DNA from: Narthecium ossifragum
Lineage: Eukaryota > Streptophyta > Magnoliopsida > Dioscoreales > Nartheciaceae
NCBI GenBank assembly: GCA_963920575.1
Contig: OY986968.1
Span: forward strand, 23,442,129 to 23,506,128
Length of the DNA: 64,000 nucleotides
Direction: 5' to 3'
Of this stretch, positions 58,877 through 64,000 are shown piece by piece. How positions within the stretch are numbered: the first letter of the stretch is position 1; every line of letters begins with the position of its first letter. A program made the translations under genes and the position numbers. The notes under the pieces were generated by a model. That model saw nothing but the letters and a program-made list of their open reading frames with translations. It did not search any database and was not told the DNA's origin.

Positions 58877-61800
58877 TTACCTCCATTTTTCTCTCAGCTC
58901 CTTTTTCTCGGATAAGAACCATGTTACGAAAATAGCAGCAACCAGTGCAACTATGGTGATGAGAAGAAGGGCATAGCTGAAATCTTCAGTCAAAGAATCA
59001 TAGGTTCGTGAAGGCGCCATCCTGGTAAAGAAAAGATCTACTCCATAGGAAAAGACGAGAGTGGTGGATTCCAACTTGGCAGGGACAGTTACAATGCCTC
59101 GCAGGCCTTCCACTTGAAGGGAATGTGTCACATATGACTGCAATAAAGCAGCTACATCAGCATGTAATATATGTCTGCGGCCCATTCCTACAACTACAAT
59201 CAGTAATCAGGTGACCAAACTTGGGAACAGAATATGGCTGAGTTAACGAAATTTCACAGAACCACTCACAACAACTAGTTCCAAGGTCACCTAATTCCTG
59301 ATCAACTGTAGTTATACTCACACAGAATCAAAAGCTGTAAGCCCTTGTTTGGCAACGGGGTTAAGGGGTTACCCCCACTTTATCCCTATTTTTTCACCAA
59401 ACACCAAAACAATGATTACGGGGTTACTACTATTCTGCCTACCACATTCCTCTCTACCTTTTCTTACCCCCACTTTTTCTAACCCCATATTCCCTTTAAC
59501 CCTGAACCAAACGGGGGCTAGAGAACTTTAGCTTCTGCTGCGTCTCATGTTTTTTCTCTTTCCATTTCTTTGTGAGGGAGTTACTCCTTCTAAATGATAG
59601 AACAAGGATTATAATGCACGCACACCCGCAGTTCCAAAACTTATACCAGAAATTACCAAGGCAGACTCCTAAACAGTTGTCATAAATAGTAGGAAAGCAA
59701 AGGGGTTGTCCTAATTCATGGATTTGCGAACAAACATTATGTTTGGCATCACAAGCCTTCCCGTCAGGAAAAACTCTCATAAGGGCATAGCATTAGAAAC
59801 TATCCAGATCCAGAGCTCAGTACAATGCCAAATAAACGGCCAGTTGGTTTACAATGTGCTTTGCCCTATTTAGTACTCTGACACAAATGAAGGCTACACA
59901 TATGCATGACCTGCTATAAAGTTTAGCAAAAGAGATTCTCAGTAGACATAATAACAAGAGAAATGAAAACAGACTGACCTGCGGGATGATTGGCAAAGAA
60001 TCGGTTAATGGTATAATGCCCTCTTCTTTCTCTGACTGTGAGGGATTAGCGGTGCGACGAGGATCAACGTAACGTTTATCAAGTGCCAAAACCTGCAAAT
60101 GCAGACTATCGATATTAATACTGATACATACAAAAACGTAAGGTGAAGTTGCATAGAAACAAAGGATAAGTTATATATGCTAGAAATGTACTCAAAGTGC
60201 GAAAGAAAAACATAGAAACAACGAGAATTTGTAAAGCATCGAAACATAGGTGAAATTACTAGTAAATAGGCAAGTTTTTTGGAAACTAAAAAAAACAAAA
60301 ACCAAGAAAAAATAATTTATGCAGGGATGACATAAATTAAGGAAATTTAACCATCAAGAAATATTTAGTACAGTGAAACAAAACAAACCCCTTCTAAGCG
60401 CATAATTCTACTGTTAAAGCTTTTGTATGATGATGATGAATATTTATTCTATCTGGGTCAACATTGTTGATGCGTAACTAAAACGAGCAATGGAAGTATT
60501 AGAGTGTACTCCGTCTGTCTATGTTTGAGAAAGTTGTTGCTGGGAATCGGCCTTTTATAAATCATGATAGTCAGAATTCACTTGGCAGAGAGCTTGTTAG
60601 AAGAAAGCATATAGGTGAAGCAACAAATGTTGTAAAGATGGCAATTTATTTCTTTAGATTTCACATACTAACCATTGAAGAATAACATAGATGTCCAGAT
60701 GGAACTTGTTAGTTACCATTGGTTTGAAAATAATGAAATCATAGTGCAAGACATTAACTGAAAAAAGGTAAAGAAGGTACAAGTTAGCAGACACAAGGGA
60801 CTAATTTTCTGCCTAGTCAATGTATGAAACTTAAGACATGTACATTCGTTGCTTTTTTCTTTTTTCCCCGTGTGTGCTAGAGACGTCCATCCTCCACTTA
60901 ATTAATACAAAGAAGCATGTCAGCAATTTCAATTCATTTAAAAGGCTACAAGTATTTTTGGATGCTTCCATTGATTGCTATACATGTATCTCACTGTTTA
61001 CAGTTTATTAGCCTAAACTTCAGATGTATGGGAATATTTAGTTCTACCAACAAGCAAACAGAATGGAAGCATCCAAGGCGTGGATAACACAAAGTCTAAG
61101 TTGGAGAACTCATTTTAGTTGCACAGATTAAAATGTGGTCAGTGTTCACCAGAGACATTAACCAAGTCCTAATCACAGAACCTATTCTAATCACCAACGG
61201 TTCCTCTGTTTTTGACTTTTCATTAACATGATTGAAAACCATATTCCTTGATGTCTCCAGGCTATACATTGAAATAGATGGTGGTAACCTAGTCGAGTTT
61301 AAATCAATTGATCTAAATTGCTCTCGCAACAACATAAAGGCCACAACTTTAGATCTTTGTCTAACCTGATCTCCTATCGTTCCGATGAGAATTTGCTTTG
61401 ATGTTATGCCCTTGGCAGTAGCCGTCACGGCCATTGCTTTCACTGAGTGGGTAAAAAAGTACGTCTGAGACTTGACCACAACATCCGGCCGGGAATAAGA
61501 AGAGATAGGTGTTGTTAAGTTATGCTTTCCAAGAATAAGCTTCCAAACGTCCTTATTATCCTGTTCAGAATTATTTCAGGAATCAAAGGTTAAAAAAAAC
61601 TCCAAGCTGTTGAAGACAAAAAATGAAAATTGACAATAAACAAGAAAATATATACCGCGCGGGATTGATCATAGATCTCAATGACCGACATTTCATATCT
61701 GTGTGCCCTGAGATTGAAGTAGTGATAGACAACCCAGTTTTCACTCATGACCTTCAGGACACCAAAAAGTTAGTCCATAATCTGCTCTTCAAAGACTCCA

Positions 61801-64000
61801 AATATAACACTGGTAAAATCAGCATCACAGTGACAGAAAGCCATGATTTTTTACACGTTTCTGAACTTACAGCATGTACAGGTCCTTGTGCACCTTGGTG
61901 AGTCACACGATGCATTATTCGGCCAGTTACGGCATCAATAAGATATGCAACTAACGAAGCTTCTTCTGGCGTCGCTGATCCAATTCCTCTAACAGCTTTA
62001 GGAGCAACAGTGGCCACAAATAGTATATTCTTAGATATGTACTTAAACATTGCTTCTTGATCTGCTATGACCTTTGCTTGAGTGTGAACTACCTACAAGA
62101 CAGAAATGTTAGCAAATTGCAACACTAAAAAACATAGTTAAAATAGGAGCTCAAATGGACAAAGATGCCAAATCTTTTTTGGCACATGTTAAAATAGCCA
62201 TCTTCTTGAAGCACAGAGTAATTTTGTGCCAACAAGCTGGCCAAGAATAACTTTCCAGCAAATCATGACGCCAGTATAGCACTAAACACAGAAGTCTGAG
62301 TATAATACAGTTGACAGATTGAGCGAAGGCAAACAATTTGCTCCAGAATGGAGAGGCTGGAGTACAAAGTTTCTTTTTAGAATACACGAGACAAAAGCAT
62401 GAAAGGGTGAAATGTTTGGAGGTGGTCTGATGGATATATGGATCGATGGGCTCAAACAACTATGTATAAAAGTAAAACTAAGTACCATTTCTGACATAAT
62501 CAATATAATTATGTTTCTGACTGCTATCAAACTTGTTGAAGAACAAGAAGCAAACCAGAAAAAAGGAGCATATATAATCTTAACACACATAAAAAACATA
62601 AGCTAAACTGGAAAACAATAAGGAAAACAAACCTCATTCATCTTTCTTGTTGCAGTGGTAATAATTTTCTCGGACTCAGACGGGAAAACAATTGACCACA
62701 AATTTTTAGTTGAGAAACAGTAATCATCTGTCAAATCAAAGTCGCACTTGCCTTGTAATGAATGTCCTCTTAGTATGTCTTTCTCAGCTTCAACAGAATA
62801 CCAGTATATACTTGGCAGATCCTGAAAAAAGACCTCGAGAGAATCAGGAGATCTTGGATACAAATGTGCATGGGACTTGTCATCAATTATAAGATGCAGC
62901 CGTTGCTCTTTCATGTCCATTAAAGGCAAAGGAATCACTTGGACAATGGAATGATCGAGCTTTAGCGAGTTTAGCTCCTTCCCAGTGTACGAATCAACAA
63001 CTGCAAGAACACCTGGAGCATCATAACTATGTCCGCATCTGCCGACTACCAGAATAGATGGGTTCTCATGCATTGCACCATGATGAGGAACATGCCACTG
63101 ATATATATTGGACACAGAGGGTTGTTGACAGGTCTCTGAACTACGAAGGGAAGCAAGTAAGACAGACCAGACGACCCGTCCATCTCCAGTGTGCAATGCC
63201 AAAATCTTTCCAGCTTTAGTAAGAACTATGATCAGCTTCCGAAATCCATTGTGATCTCTAGTCATCTTGTTTTTCTCTGAACTTTTTAATCTCATATATT
63301 GAATGGCAGCAAGGTCATCAGCGCTTGCAAGCATGAGTGTACCTTTGAGTCTGAGCATGTGGCCCTATTTAAGAAGAAAACCAGCAGTCACATATAACGC
63401 AAAACTCCAAAAGAACTTAACAGTAAGAGCTCAAATAGTTCTCCCCCTAAGCCAGAGTAATACGCTCAAGTAATCCAAAAAAATAGCTCAAACAGTTCTA
63501 TCATAACCAGAGAAATTGCTAGGGATGTGTCTGATCCAGCATGATATTTGACTTTGTTTTGCACTACCGATCTCCTTATTGCTCCCTACTGAGCTAAGAC
63601 ATTCTTACCACAAAAACATAGAAAAACTGATTATTGTTCATTTGCGTCTAGTTGCAAAAAATTCTTACCATAAAAAAGTAAAAACAAGACAAGTGATATG
63701 GGTGGCCTGAAATATTTTAGTGGAATGTAAAGAGTCAGATTTAGCGTTTAGAAAGGCAGGTGTAGTTTTAAACATAGCCGCGGAGACAGCATGCTTCACA
63801 ATAAATGGGCATTAGGTATCAGAACAGAAGGACCACTTCCCAAGACAGTGAGAACAAGAATGAAACATACTTCTCAGTCCTTTTCAACATTATCAAGAAG
63901 TGCTTTGTTTCTGGAGCAGATTCAGAACATAAGATTAGTACCTTGAGCCATTCCATGAGGTTTTGTTCCACTTTCGCAACAGAGACACCATCTTTCTCAA
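58877..64000 (-). CDS. EMC1: EMC1, ER membrane protein complex subunit 1 (C-terminal part; continues right)
   Basis: Seven exons in phase are visible: 63942-64000 (cut by the window), 62633-63364, 61871-62092, 61656-61751, 61366-61560, 59979-60092 and 58877-59137. They encode about 559 residues of a protein usually near 980. EMC1 is the large lumenal subunit of the ER membrane complex, which inserts transmembrane helices. The PQQ-type propeller sequence (LHTGDGRVVWS, YTGKELNSL) is followed by the DUF1620 domain (SLVAYLIDAVTGRIMHR, GPVHAVMSENWVVYHYF). Near the C-terminus is a single transmembrane helix (YALLLITIVALVAAIFVTWF), then the cytosolic tail SEKKELREKWR. No lesion was found. The N-terminal exons lie beyond 64000. 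A MITE sits in the last intron. Confidence 0.95.
59341..59518. mobile_element. MITE in the last intron of EMC1
   Basis: Terminal inverted repeats start GCCCTTGTTTGGC and end CCAAACGGGGGC. The element is 178 bp and non-coding. CCCCACTTT words recur inside. It lies entirely inside the 59138-59978 intron. The target duplication is unclear. Confidence 0.7.

Overview
The window looks like nuclear DNA of a flowering plant, most likely a monocot. It has intron-containing plant genes, several with GC-rich CpG-laden coding sequence beside AT-rich intergenic DNA, and a dense mix of plant transposons. The species cannot be fixed from the sequence. No RNA genes or CRISPR arrays were seen.

Layout. Positions 1-9445 are a young Sirevirus-type Ty1/copia retrotransposon on the minus strand (left LTR cut by the window edge), inserted in a short Helitron. 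From 9446 to 16032 is a transposon graveyard: Helitron copies placed head to tail, a bromodomain gene scrap, a solo LTR (11166-12012), an inverted pair of MITE-like sequences, a small hAT-like element, and one solo LTR nested inside another. Then come a glyoxal/galactose-oxidase gene (16157-18089), a PIF/Harbinger-like element (18906-20537), another TIR element (22081-22764) and a SPEAR/TIE-type transcriptional repressor (23013-24266). Next is a TIR-flanked lectin receptor kinase pseudogene carrying a solo LTR (25138-26800). After a quiet stretch comes METTL5, the 18S rRNA m6A methyltransferase (30787-35033), with a Mutator-like element 158 bp upstream of its start codon. A large inverted-arm element with a purple acid phosphatase fragment follows (about 37040-40880). 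Then an intronless ARM-repeat gene (42160-43116), a 5'-truncated LINE (43602-44253), two more Helitrons, an Aux/IAA gene (48527-52198), kelch and GPAT gene scraps, and the 3' half of EMC1, which runs off the right edge.

All six host genes lie on the minus strand, and exon-intron structures were built by hand from splice sites and reading phase. They are not an operon. They cover apoplastic H2O2-producing oxidation (GLOX), TOPLESS/TCP-type repression (SPEAR), ribosome modification (METTL5), auxin response (Aux/IAA) and ER membrane-protein insertion (EMC1).

The most notable patterns are these. (i) Three unrelated LTR families each carry a private array of TCGA/GATC-centred short repeats in U3, upstream of the TATA box. 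(ii) Helitron 3' hairpins vary by paired changes that keep the stem, and copies abut each other. (iii) At least five host-gene fragments sit in or beside TIR elements. (iv) Four solo LTRs have recognisable target-site duplications.
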